A stretch of DNA of 31,668 nt, from positions 1 to 31,668 of the forward strand of contig DAOVLE010000032.1 of NCBI GenBank assembly GCA_030631415.1. Reading direction: 5' to 3'. This document shows positions 18,432-28,118 of the stretch, piece by piece. Position 1 is the first letter of the stretch, and each line of letters begins with the position of its first letter. Source of the stretch: JAAEQG01 sp023133475 (lineage in GTDB: Bacteria; Planctomycetota; Phycisphaerae; UBA1845). A program made the position numbers and the translations under genes. The notes under the pieces are model-generated. The model was given only the letters and a program-made list of their open reading frames with translations, was not told the DNA's origin and did not search any database.

Positions 18432-18860
18432 TCAAGCCCCTGCGAGGAAAGTGAGACGAATGAACACGAGTCGGCTGTTTTCAGCCAGGCGCACCGGCTC
18501 ATCAAGCGACCGACGTTCGACTTCGTCGATGATCACGAGATAGAGACCGTCCTCGAATGCCTGGAGTGCATTTCCGACCGCGGCGCCCATGTCGACCCCC
18601 TGTTTGAAGTCCTTCGACGCGGGGTCCACCTTACCGCGTGTCGCTGCTTCCGCGATCTGGGCGCCGGAAAGCACCCGGTCAAAACGACGGGCACTCTGTC
18701 GCCGCTTGAACTCATCCACTTCGTGGCGGACCACGTGCTCGATCACGTCCCTGAGCCGGAGGTCATCTCCGCCGGGGACAGCCGCTGGAGGAGGCACACC
18801 GAAATCGTCCAGGAGCGGCTTCCGTTTACCAAACACCCGAGTTGACACGAGCAACGCCAC
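18432..18860 (-). CDS. small uncharacterised protein leading the RNA repair cassette
   Basis: The frame is open from a GTG at 18923. I prefer the GTG at 18860, because AAGGGG lies 7 nt before it and the segment RVFGKRKPLLDDFGVP that follows looks like a real N-terminus (about 142 aa). Seen: a helical middle (LRLRDVIEHVVRHEVDEFKR), then GVDMGAAVGNALQAFEDG and a C-terminal beta-rich tail LYLVIIDEVERRSLDEPVRL ending RLVFIRLTFLAGA. The tail's strand-turn-strand pattern and terminal Leu-Ala-Gly-Ala recall small beta-grasp proteins such as ThiS/MoaD, but this is only a resemblance. It sits 21 bp before the DUF4132-like gene and is probably its partner. Function unknown. Confidence 0.75.
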   Translation of the reverse strand: MALLVSTRVFGKRKPLLDDFGVPPPAAVPGGDDLRLRDVIEHVVRHEVDEFKRRQSARRFDRVLSGAQIAEAATRGKVDPASKDFKQGVDMGAAVGNALQAFEDGLYLVIIDEVERRSLDEPVRLAENSRLVFIRLTFLAGA

Positions 18861-19043
18861 CGCACGACCCCTTGGAGCAACCGCCTTGTGCCAAAAGATA
18901 CACGAGCGTAGCGGGACTGTCACCCTTCAACGTGCGGCAGATGCGGTCGTCCCGTTGTGGCCGCGGCACCGGAAGGGGAAGCAACTGGTTTGCGACGAAC
19001 GGAACACGTGGCATCTCAGAAGCCCCTCGGGGCTGCCAGTCCT

Positions 19044-19065
19044 GACTGACCCACTCTTGACCCAC
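19044..19065. repeat. right copy of 22-bp direct repeat bounding the RNA repair cassette
   Basis: The sequence begins GACTGACCCACTC and ends TTGACCCAC; 21 of 22 bases match 5485-5506 in the same orientation. It lies about 180 bp upstream of the preferred start of the first cassette gene and next to a small hairpin at 19021-19034. The two copies enclose exactly the RNA repair genes. Confidence 0.6.
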
Positions 19066-19268
19066 TTCGCGCAGTGTCAGGCATGTTCTGTCGCGTAAAC
19101 TATTGCCAAGCAATACCTTGCGCTGGCGCGCCGAAAGCCACGATTGATGACGTCCAGTTTGGGAAGCTAGGGCCTGCTCTGACCGATTTGGCTCTCAAAG
19201 CCTGTGTTTGCAGTATCTTAGCGTGATTCGCGGTTTTCGCAAGCCTTCGCATTCTGTCGCGTTTAGAG

Positions 19269-19281
19269 GTGGTACTACCAC
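19269..19281. promoter_or_regulatory. 13-nt dyad, possible operator
   Basis: GTGGTACTACCAC has two perfectly complementary 6-bp halves around a single C. It lies between the kinase gene and the RNA repair cassette, about 410 bp before the cassette start. It could be a binding site for a dimeric regulator or chance. No second copy was noticed. Confidence 0.2.
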
Positions 19282-19330
19282 TTTCAGCAGGTCACTTGCG
19301 AGCCGCTCAAAGACCCCGAAGAAGAACGCC

Positions 19331-19912
19331 CTAGTTGCCGCAGAATTTAACGTCGAAACCGTCCAAGTCCAGTTCGTTCGCCGCGTACCATACCTCTGCT
19401 GCAGCCCACCGCTGGAGCCACTCTTCCGGGGTACCGTGCCCACGTTCGCGCAGCCGAGCCATGCACAGGTCGCGCGGCGTTTCCACATAGATCTTCACAT
19501 CGTAGTAATCGCGCAGCTCGGGCCGGCAGGAAGTGACGCCTTCGATGAGGATGATGCCGCGGGCGTTGACCCGCACACACTTGCCGAGCACGTTCCGCTC
19601 CCAGTCGTAGACTTGGTAGTTGGCAGCGACGCCGCAAGAGAGGGGCTCCAGAAGTTGGTCTCGCCAGCGCTGCCAATCGAAGTTGCGCCGATAGCCTTGT
19701 TCGGGTGTGAGGGCGGCCCGCACCGCTTCGTCCATGACGCAATAGAAATCGTCGCCATGCACGACGGTGGCGCCGGTTGCGGCGGCGAGTTCACGGGCCA
19801 ACGTGGATTTGCCGGAACCGCCAGCGCCGTCGATTGCCACGCAAAGGCACTGCTTCTCGGCGGCCCGGGAAGCGAGCGCATCGGCAACGGGTTGAATGTC
19901 GAAAAGGTGCAT
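19331..19912 (-). CDS. uridine kinase-like P-loop NTPase
   Basis: The preferred start is the ATG at 19912 (MHLFDIQPVADAL), giving 193 aa; a TTG at 19951 is an alternative with GGGGAG upstream. Seen: the P-loop IDGAGGSGKST near residues 27-37, VVHGDDFY as the substrate-site motif, a region FDWQRWRDQLLEPL, then IILIEGVTS as Walker B-like, and a lid segment RDLCMARLRERG. This order is typical of the uridine kinase/phosphoribulokinase group. Known: such enzymes phosphorylate nucleosides or other small hydroxyl substrates in the cytoplasm. The exact substrate is not certain. It runs in the same direction as the sigma/anti-sigma pair upstream, 65 bp after it, and may be read through from there. Confidence 0.8.
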   Translation of the reverse strand: MHLFDIQPVADALASRAAEKQCLCVAIDGAGGSGKSTLARELAAATGATVVHGDDFYCVMDEAVRAALTPEQGYRRNFDWQRWRDQLLEPLSCGVAANYQVYDWERNVLGKCVRVNARGIILIEGVTSCRPELRDYYDVKIYVETPRDLCMARLRERGHGTPEEWLQRWAAAEVWYAANELDLDGFDVKFCGN

Positions 19913-19977
19913 GGTCAGAGGCTCAGCGTGAGCAGACGAGTCAATTGCCAAGGATGCTCCCCGCAGTTGAGGCTGCG

Positions 19978-20247
19978 TCAGGGCTTTGGTGGCGTCGCCG
20001 GGGGACTGGGTGACGGCGGGAGCCCCTCACTCGCACCACGACAGATTTCCGCGATTCTTTGTTCAGTTCCGTCATCCAGCTTGTCCACCCACGCGGCGAG
20101 CAGCTCTTCGAGCGTGTCAGCGTCCTCGACCAGCGATTCCATACGTTGCCGGCAGGCAGCGCACGTGCGCAAGTGATCGTTGAGCGCATCGCCGGCGCCA
20201 GGGCTCCGGGCATAGGCCTGCAGTTCGGCATCTGTTGGACACGGCAT
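19978..20247 (-). CDS. zinc-finger anti-sigma factor (short, possibly truncated)
   Basis: The ATG at 20247 lies one base after the sigma factor stop, with GGGAGAGG 6 nt upstream, so the start is well supported; 89 aa. Seen: DAELQAYARSP, then the ZAS-type zinc ligand pattern H-L-R-T-C-A-A-C, a helix (LEELLAAWVDKLDDGTEQRI) and a Pro-rich C-terminus. There is no membrane helix. Known: in planctomycetes the gene after an ECF sigma often encodes this same N-terminal zinc-finger fused to a Ser/Thr kinase. Here the protein stops right after the Pro-rich linker, where a kinase domain would begin. It may be a free cytoplasmic anti-sigma or a truncated kinase. Confidence 0.75.
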   Translation of the reverse strand: MPCPTDAELQAYARSPGAGDALNDHLRTCAACRQRMESLVEDADTLEELLAAWVDKLDDGTEQRIAEICRGASEGLPPSPSPPATPPKP

Positions 20248-20248
20248 G

Positions 20249-20656
20249 CTACACCTCTCCCAACTCACGAGCTAGTTGATCCCAAATGCGGCGCAGCTTC
20301 TTCATCATCGCGTGCTTGATCACGTAAAGGTGATTCACGGTGATGCCGGCGTGCTTCTGCTGTTGCCGCCGCCACGCGGCGATCTCATGGCTCGTCATGG
20401 TCTTCAGGTAGCTGCGAAAGAGCCCGATGCGATGATCGACCTCAAAGCCTCGCTGAACCGCCTGGACGAAGCTGCGCATTACGTTGGCCAGCACTTCCTC
20501 GGCGTCGTTCTGGTTCAACCCGGCACGCCGCGCGATGCGATAGACCAGCGGGCCGTAGATTTCGAAGAACGTACGCCAGCGTTCGTCCGAGTAGTCGGAC
20601 AGGCGCCGGATGAGCGTCGTCCGCGTATCCGGAAATGAGCCTGGTCCCTGGGCCAT
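20249..20656 (-). CDS. ECF-type RNA polymerase sigma factor lacking most of region 4
   Basis: From the ATG at 20656 (AGG 5 nt upstream) the protein is 135 aa, against roughly 190-200 for this group. Seen: sigma region 2 is complete (WRTFFEIYGPLVYRIARRAG, then AEEVLANVMRSF and FRSYLKTMTSHEIAAWRR). Directly after RRQQQKHAG comes the end of region 4.2 (ITVNHLYVIKHAMMKKLRRI). The linker and most of the -35-binding helix-turn-helix are missing, about 60-70 residues. The reading frame is preserved. Known: ECF factors direct stress or surface regulons and are held by anti-sigma factors. Inferred: an in-frame deletion, probably inactive at normal -35 elements. It is coupled to the anti-sigma gene downstream. 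Confidence 0.8.
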   Translation of the reverse strand: MAQGPGSFPDTRTTLIRRLSDYSDERWRTFFEIYGPLVYRIARRAGLNQNDAEEVLANVMRSFVQAVQRGFEVDHRIGLFRSYLKTMTSHEIAAWRRQQQKHAGITVNHLYVIKHAMMKKLRRIWDQLARELGEV

Positions 20657-21000
20657 CACAACCTGCTCTTCCTGAGGCCTGCCGACGACCACCAAACGGT
20701 CGACGTTCGTGGCGAGTTTATCAGGCAATGGTGGTCCCGGGCAACAGGCCATACCGCACACGCCATGATGACCGGTGTGACCATGCTCTGTGGTGCGACT
20801 GTTTTTTTCGGTCTACACTTCAATTGGTTGAATGCCATGCAACGCTGTGAACCCAATGTTTTCGTTCTTGTTCGTATTCCGTCGCCCCTTTCAGGGGCTG
20901 AGAATGCGTCATCGTGTTCATGAACACGTATCTCTGGGTTCGCTGCGTTGGATGTCATGGCCCCCGTCAGCCTTGTGCCACACAAAATGGCCATCCCCGG
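20657..21000. other. intergenic region upstream of the sigma factor
   Basis: No gene was recognised here. It holds a hairpin GCCCCT-TTC-AGGGGC (20884-20898) without a following T-run, and a perfect 16-bp palindrome (20913-20928). The promoter of the sigma factor should lie here on the minus strand, but I cannot place it with confidence. Confidence 0.4.
20913..20928. promoter_or_regulatory. perfect 16-bp palindrome, possible operator
   Basis: CGTGTTCATGAACACG is fully self-complementary (8+8). It lies about 260 bp upstream of the sigma factor start and 73 bp past the stop of the dockerin-like giant gene. Its length and symmetry suit a dimeric DNA-binding protein. A part in a terminator hairpin is also possible. 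Confidence 0.35.
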
Positions 21001-24000
21001 CTACGGCTGGCCGAACGCCCGCTGAAGGGCGGCGAAATCGGCAAGATCAACATCGCCGTCGTGGTCGAAATCGAAAGCGCGGCAACCTTCTCCGTATGGC
21101 CCGGCCTCTGGGCCGGTCATGCAGTCATCCCAGTCGGCAAAGTCGTCCAGGTCCACGTCGCCGTCATCATCGAAATCGCCCGGCTGGACGAAATCGGGCA
21201 TCCACACCATACGCTGCGGGCCGTCGAGGCCGGTACTGCCGGCTGGAATAAACTCGTCTACGAACCCGCCGGTGGGGCCATAGTAGCGGAGCACGTTATT
21301 GCCATAGAAGTCGCTGACGAACAGGTTGCCATGCGGGCCGAAGATCACGCCCGACGGACTAATCAAGCCGCCGCTGCCGGCGACCACGAACTCATCGATG
21401 AACGAGCCGTTGGTGCCGTCGAAACGGAGGACGTTGTCGTTGTCGATATCGGCCACGTACCAGTGTCCGTCTGGCCCAACAGTCAGGCCGATCGGTTGAG
21501 ACAGGCCGCCGCTCTCCGGCGCGACGAAATCATCCACGAACGCACCAGTGTATCCGTCATAGCGCAGAACTTCGTCGGTGATATCACTGCTCACATAGAG
21601 GTTGGCATCCGGCCCATAGGTGATGCCCCGCGGACGAATCACGCCGCCGCTCCCGCCGCCCGCAAACGCGGCGATGAAAGATCCGTCCGAGCCGTCGTAT
21701 TGGAGAATCTGAGCGGTCCGCCGGGACGCGACGAGGAGGTTGCCGTTGCCATCGAACGACAGTCCCTTCGGATCATACAGACCGCCCGACCCGGCTGAGA
21801 CGAACACGCCCCCGCCTAGTTGAATGACCTCGTCCGTGTTAGCCGCGCAAACGTAGAGGTTGTCATCCGGTCCCAGTACGATGCCCCACGGCAGGTCGAT
21901 GCTTGTCAGAGCCTCATCCAGGAATGCCCCCGTCGGCCCATCGTAGCGTAAGATCTCGTCAGAGACGCTACAAACGTAAAGGTTCCCATCCACACCGAAG
22001 ATCAGATGGTGTGGATAGCTCAAGCCACCAACACCGGCAGCCACGAACACATCGAGGAAGGCACCGGTCTGTCCGTCGAAACGCAGAATCTCCCCTGTTA
22101 GCATGCTGCTAACATAGAGATCTCCATCAGCGCCGAAAGTCAATCCCCGGGACCCACTGAGCCCTCCTTCGTTCATCGACACAAACACATCCAGCCACTC
22201 TCCCGTTTGGCCGTCATATCGCACGATGCTGTCGGTGTAGCCACCGATTACGTAGAGGTGGCCATCCGGGCCATACGTCAAATCGTACGGCGACGCCATT
22301 GACCCCTGGCCCGGCACGAACTCAGAAACCAACCCGGAGTCCTCGTTTTTCCACACGACGCTGTTGCTGTATACGCCACCGACCAGCAGAAAACCGGGGA
22401 CTGGTGCCGCGTCATTCTCGTTTTCCTGGGTAATGACGCGATTGGCACTGATCCCGCCGGCGCTGATGGCGAATGTCGCCGTACCTTCCAGGTAATCGGT
22501 ATCCTCGTCTGCGCCGAGTGTGACGGTCTGTGGAGTCGAGTAGTTCTGGGAATCGAACCACAGTGTACCGCCAAGTGCGACGAAGAGGTCCGGATCGCCC
22601 GATTCCGGGGCAACGGTCACCTCGACCGTATCCTGCGGATCGCATGCCAACGCGACCGTGAATGTGTTCGTACCGCCTTCCGGAATTGCGAGGATGCCGG
22701 GTTCCACGAAGAGCGCCTGCTGCTCACCTTCGTAGGCTCCCATGTCCACGGTCCCGTTGAGAATACGCGGGTCTCCGTCAAGGTCGGTTGCGGGGAGTGG
22801 AGGATTGGTAGTGTTCGTCCCCATATCGATGCCGGGCGAGCCACGAGAGAGGCGCAAGTCACCGGAGTCGTCGAGGTCCGGATACGGAGCGCGGACGAAG
22901 AGAGGATCGTCGCCGACGTTACCGTTGCCCGCCAGGGCGTCCAAGCCCTGGATGCAACTGTAGGTGACAGCCGTTGTGCCGAAGACCTGTGCGGATTCGT
23001 CCATGCCTCCGCTATCCTGGTTCCCCCAGATGACGCAGTTGGTTACCACGGCTTCCGCCGCCAGATTCCAGGTGCCCAGGCCGCCACCGCTATCGGAGGT
23101 GTTTCCGCCCACGGTGCAATTCACGACGGCCAGCGTCGTGCTCGTGCCCTGAGCCCATATGGCGCCGCCGTACGGCTGGCCCGTATTGGCCGAGAAAACG
23201 GAATTCACCACGGCCAGATCACCCGCGAAGATGAGCAGTCCACCTCCACCGTAGGCGGTTCCCGGATAGGCTTCGTTGCGCTCAAACGAGCAGTTCAGCA
23301 CATCGACTGGCGCGTCGGCGCTCACGAGTAATCCACCGCCGGAGCTGTTGGCGAGGTTGCCGGTGAATGAACAGCCGCTGACCGCAACGGCTTGATCCCC
23401 AACGATATCCAATCCCGCACCGAACTCGGCAGTGTTACCGGTAAACGAGCAGCTCTCAACACTTGTTGCGACACCGTCAATCCACATTCCGCCGCCGCCA
23501 CTGGCATCGTTGGCCTCAAACACGCAATCGGAGAATTGCAGAGTGCCGCCGCTACCCGCGAACACGGCGCCGCCATGGTCCGTGGCGCGGCTACCGTCGA
23601 ACGTACAATTGCCAACCGTCAGATCAGATGCGGTCACGTGCAAAGCACCGCCATCGTCGTCCGGGTCACTGCCGTCCGCGTTGCCGGCGGTGATGGTGAA
23701 ACCATCGAGGACCGTCGTTTGGGCGATGTTGCCGGCAGTAATCACGTGGTAGCTATTCTCGCCGTTGCCGGTCGAACCGTCGTCGCCATTCAGGTCACCG
23801 CTGAGAACCGTCTGATCGAACAACCCAGCGCACTCTGCGAGAGTCGTTTCCGTTCCGTCAAAACCGCCCAACAAGGACACTCCGGAAGCGAGGGTAAACG
23901 CGGCACCGCGATCGCCGCCCGACCCTGCCGGTGTGTAGGTTCCCGCCGCAACCCAAATGTTGTGCGAGGGCAGCGCGATGGCGAGCGCATCCTGCAAATC

Positions 24001-26379
24001 GGTGAAAGCATCCGCCCAACTCGTGCCGTCGTTGTCGCCAGCGGCATCGTCATTGACGTACCAGATCGCGGCGACTTCGCACTCATCCGGGATATTATTG
24101 CCGTTGAGGTCCTCACTGACTTGGCCGTTTCCGTCGGGGTCGTTGGGATCCACGTCGCATTCGTCGAGCACGCCGTTGCTGTTGCAGTCATCGCACCACG
24201 CGCTGCCGTCGCAATTGGCCAGGTCCTCTACATCCGGTATGTCGTTGCTGTTGCAGTCCGTGAACAGCACCCAGAAGAACTGGGCACCGGCGACGGCGAC
24301 GAAATCAACATCGCGCGGCTCGCCGAAGTTGTCGCCGGTTCCGATCGGGCCGAGCACCTGGTTTGAGATCCAGTCGTTGCCCACGCCGTTGACAAATGCG
24401 CAGATTCTTACGTCCGTCGGGTTGCCGATCGCATCAAGCGGTACGGCAATCTCGATGCCCGTGATAACGCCCAAGCCCAAGTCCGGCCCCGTGCCTCCCG
24501 TGACGCCGGCAATGTTGCTGTTGTCGATCGTCGCGCGCACGTTGATCAGGTTATTCCCGTCGGTCAGCACGCCGTCGCTGCCGGCCGTGGTCTTGCCGAG
24601 GTAGGCCGTGGATCCACCGCCAGCAGTCAGGACTTCGGAATAGTGCACGAACAGGGCGAAGGGCGTGTCGCCGCACTCCAGCGTGAGGTAATGGTCCGGC
24701 GCGAAACCCGCGTCAAATGTCAGGCCGTTGCCGCTGCCATCGTCGCCCATGCGGTTGAGAGCATCACCATTGACGTTGGGGTTGTCGCCCCGCAGGCGGT
24801 TCTGTCCCTCGCCGGGTGTCGTGTCAAGGAAGATATCAAGGTTGTTGAAGTTCGACTCGAGGTTGCCGGCCAGCAAGAGGTATAGGACGCCGTCCTGCAC
24901 AGTCGCATAGGCCACGTCCAGTTCGGATCCGTTGGCGTGGTCGATCAACCCGAAATTGCTGTCGCCGTGGTCCAGGTACAGGCCGCCGCCGTGTCGTTCT
25001 TGCTCTTCCACGCCGTCGGCCTGCCCGCCGGTTACGGTGAAGCCATCCAGAATAGCCGTGTTGTCAGTCAGACTGCCGACGAGCACGTTGAAGCTGTTGT
25101 CGGCACGGTTGCTCCAGCCGGCGTCATCGCTGTTGAGATCACCGCTGAGGATGGTCTGCTCAAACAGCCCGGCTCGCTCCTGGGCGCTCGTCTCAGTTCC
25201 GTCGAACCCGCCGTACAGGACGACTCCGTTTAGCAATGTGAACGTGGCCGTGCGGTCACCACCGGGACCGGCCGGCGTGTACGTGCCCTCGGCGACCCAG
25301 ACTTGGTCGAGCGATTGCGCGACTGCCAGGGCGTCCTGAAGATCAGTAAAGGCGTCAGTCCAACTGGTGCCGTCGTTGGCGCCGACCGCGTTATCATCCA
25401 CATACCATGTTGTCGCCCCCTCGCACTCGTCCGGGACGCCGTTGCCGTTGGCGTCCGGACTGACCCAGCCATTTCCGTCCGGGTCACTTGGATCGACGTC
25501 GCAATCATCCGGCACGCTGTTCGCGTTGCAGTCGGTGAAGTTCGTATCCGTGAGGCTAACGAACGTGCCATCCAAGTAGGCATCATTGCTGGTGCCAGCC
25601 TGTCGCGTAGCTGCAAATAGAAAACGAATGAACCGTGTGCCAATTGGCAACGCGCGTTCGTCCTCAACTAGCGTCCATTCAGTAACGGCGAGCACGGGGC
25701 CGATGAAGGTCTCAAGGGCAATGCCGCTGCCATCCTGAAACTCGACGGAGATCTGACCCTGATCGGCCTGTTGCCACCAGGAATGCTGATAGCCACCCAC
25801 ATGAGCGGTGAGCGCACCGCTGTCGAGTGTCGCCGCAGAGAATCCCAACTCGATCAGGTCGATGGTTTGTTCGAGCGTATGTGCTGGACCTGCTCCAGCG
25901 TAGAAGTAGTAGCTTCCTTCGTAGGGATCAGGGTCACCGCTTCGTGTGGAGTAGCCCTGCGTGGCCACCCAGCCGTCGACGTTTCCAGATTCGGCACCGG
26001 GATTGAGAAGCAGGTTCTCGCCGCCGGCCAGAAAGAGCTCGCACCAGTCCGCCGTGCCATTGCTGTTGCAGTCATTGTAGAAGGGAGATTCATCGGCTCC
26101 GATATCGATCCGGCAGTGCTGAAACCGCGACTCGGCATCGATGTCGAACGGCGAAATGCCCGGCGACGTGTTGTCGCCTCGATTCACGCATGGCGACCCG
26201 TCCAGAAGGTGCAGATCGCCATAATCGTCGTTCACATCGCCGATGTTCCAGCCGTCCCCGCCGTCATCCGAATTCTGGACGAAGAGCGGGTCGGCGTCGA
26301 AGTTGCCCGAGCCGCCCAACGTGCCGGTCCAGCCTTCAACGCACGAGTGATGGACGTCGAGCGTCGCTGTGCCGTCCAA
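21001..26379 (-). pseudogene. 3' part of secreted beta-helix/propeller/dockerin-like giant protein (after frameshift)
   Basis: This frame continues the gene that begins at 28118; its own first codon is an internal TTG. Seen, in order: the end of the first beta-helix (SCVEGWTG, then a DxDPLF motif); a jelly-roll-like domain; TSP3-like DCNxNSVPDDCD; a second beta-helix entry module (WYVDDNAVGANDGTSWTDAF) interrupted by a separate beta-sandwich-like domain (ELDVAYATVQDGVLYLLLAG, DNA about 24990-24260); a third module with a full beta-helix of CSFTGNTA-type repeats; a Calx-beta-like domain (VEPGILAIPEGGTNTF); an about eight-bladed NHL-like propeller (YGPDGHLYV repeats, DNA about 22300-21200); and a terminal dockerin-like pair (DFDDDGDVDLDDFADW and DFDHDGDVDLADFAAL). 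Inferred: an adhesin-like or binding surface protein; no catalytic residues were recognised. Confidence 0.8.
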
Positions 26380-28118
26380 TCGGAGTTGTACATCACATTT
26401 AGGGCGCCACCGTGGGTGTCAGCGTGGTTGCCGGTAAAGAGGCAGCCGCTGATCGTGCCCGCACGGTTGCCAGCCACTGCGTCGACGCTAATGGCACCGC
26501 CATGGTTGGCACGGTTACCCAGAAAAACGCAACGGCTTACCTGCGGCGGACCAACGCCGCCCCACAGGAAACCGATACCACCCCCATATCCAGCGGCCCA
26601 GTTCTCCTCGAACAGGCACTCTGTGAGGTTAGCATCCGACCATCTGACAAAGACACCTCCACCGATGTTGCCGGCGTAGTTGCTGTGCACATGGCAGTTC
26701 AAGATCCTGGGACTTCCGCGTTCGATGAAGATCCCGCCACCGCGACCGTAGGATCCGCTCCCGTTGGCGTTTCCTGCGGTGATCGTAAACCCATCCAGGA
26801 CCGCGGAGACATCTTGACCCCCTGCTATGACCACGTTGAAGCAATTATCTTCGCGGTTGCTCCAGCCATCGTCGTCGCCGCTGAGATCCCCGCTCAAGAT
26901 CGTCGTGTACGACGTGGTGTCACGCTCATCGGGATTCCCGGGATTGGCTGAACCCGCGTACGCTCCTGCGAGAGTCAACCCATCAAGTAGCTGGAACGTG
27001 GATAGACGATCAGTGCCAGCCGGTGCTGGCGTGTATATCCCCGTGGCAACACGGATTTCTTGGACAACCGGGTTAGCCGCGGCTAGGCACAGTGCCGTGC
27101 GCAGCTCAGGGAATGCGTCCTGCCACGACAGCCCGGTCGCAAGCCCGGTCGCGTTCTTGTCGACGTAGAGCACCGGTGCACCGCTAAGGCCCTCACATTC
27201 GTCAGGGATTCCGCTCTCATCACAATCCGTGACCCAGCCCCATTCGATCTCGCACTCGTCAGGCACGTTGTTGGCGTTGCAGTCCTGACTGTAGCCCCCG
27301 GCAATATCCTGGTCGTCCGGTACGCCGTTGGTGTTGCAGTCGAGCACTTCGCACTCATCCGGCACGCCGTTGAGATACAGGTCCTCGCTCGTGCTGGAGG
27401 TAATGTCGCAATCATCCGGAATACCGTTCGTGTTGCAGTCGAAGCCGGGGATCAGGTTGGCCGACGGAATGATCTCCTTGGCCAAGCCGGGCGGCTGCCA
27501 GCGCAGCTCGGCGGTCTCGCCTCCGCCTTGCTCGAAGTACTCCATGACGATCCAGTACTGGCTGTCGGCATCAAGGTGGAGCGTGCCCGACCACTCCGCG
27601 GGCCCTTGCGTGACCCACTTGTCGACCAGTTGGATGCCGTTGACCCACAGTCGCGTGCCGTCGTCGGTTACCGTAAAGAACTCGTACTCGCCGGACACGC
27701 TCGGGGTAATCACGTATCCCGTCCAGCGCACGGTGAACGTGCTTGTGGCGATCCCGAGCCCCGGCCAAGTTCCACCGCCCTGAAAATCGACCGCGGGATC
27801 AATCCGTCCCTTCACCGGTCCCTGGAAATCGAGCTCATCGTAGTATGCGCCGGCCAGCCCGTTGACGGCAGCCAACTCGCATTCGTCCGGCACGCCATTC
27901 GACTGGCAGTCCAGACTCATGACGCTGTCGATGTCGCACTCGTCGGGTACGCCATTGCTGTTACAGTCTTCGCTGTAGCCGTCGGCGATGTCCTGGTCGT
28001 CCTGAATGCCGTTGCTGTTGCAGTCGTCGGCCCAGGCCGCTCCGGCTCCAACCCAGAATGCCAAAACGCAACCGGCCAGAATCGTCCATATTCCTCGGCG
28101 AATCGATACGGTAAGCAT
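26232..28118 (-). pseudogene. 5' part of secreted PA14/beta-helix giant protein (before frameshift)
   Basis: The start ATG at 28118 has GGAGGG 8 nt upstream and opens a signal peptide (MLTVSIRRGIWTILAG, cleavage near AAWA). Seen: TSP3-like calcium repeats (DCNSNGIQDDQD and similar), a PA14 domain at about residues 85-215 (GAYYDELDF, VRWTGYV, WIVMEYFEQGGGETAELRW), more TSP3-like repeats, then the first beta-helix module (LYVDKNATGLATGLSWQDAF, GDLSGDDDGWSNREDNCFNV, repeats of GGG-x-F). True homology stops near 26382; beyond this the frame gives low-complexity Arg/Ser/Thr residues to 26232. Adding one T at the TT of 26378-26382 would join it to the next frame. The joined protein would be about 2420 aa. 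Confidence 0.8.

Larger units (their letters stand above)
18861..19330. other. upstream region of the RNA repair cassette
   Basis: This stretch should hold the promoter of the minus-strand cassette. It contains a 6-bp hairpin AGCCCCTCGGGGCT (19021-19034), the right copy of the 22-bp repeat (19044-19065) and a 13-nt dyad (19269-19281). I found no correctly spaced sigma-54 element and no convincing sigma-70 promoter. The frames that cross it are not protein-like. Confidence 0.4.

Noticed and set aside
18874..18894. Sigma-54-like promoter on the minus strand (TGGCAC … TTGC) just before the small gene
   Set aside because: The GG and GC elements are 12 bases apart instead of the required 10, so it should not bind sigma-54.
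20820..20900. tRNA-like 3' end (TTCGTATTCC-GTCGCCCC) on the plus strand
   Set aside because: The T-stem does not pair and no anticodon arm or matching acceptor strand is present.
23392..24366. 324-codon plus-strand frame opposite the giant secreted gene
   Set aside because: It is antisense to clear beta-helix and calcium-repeat coding sequence and has no domain or start support.
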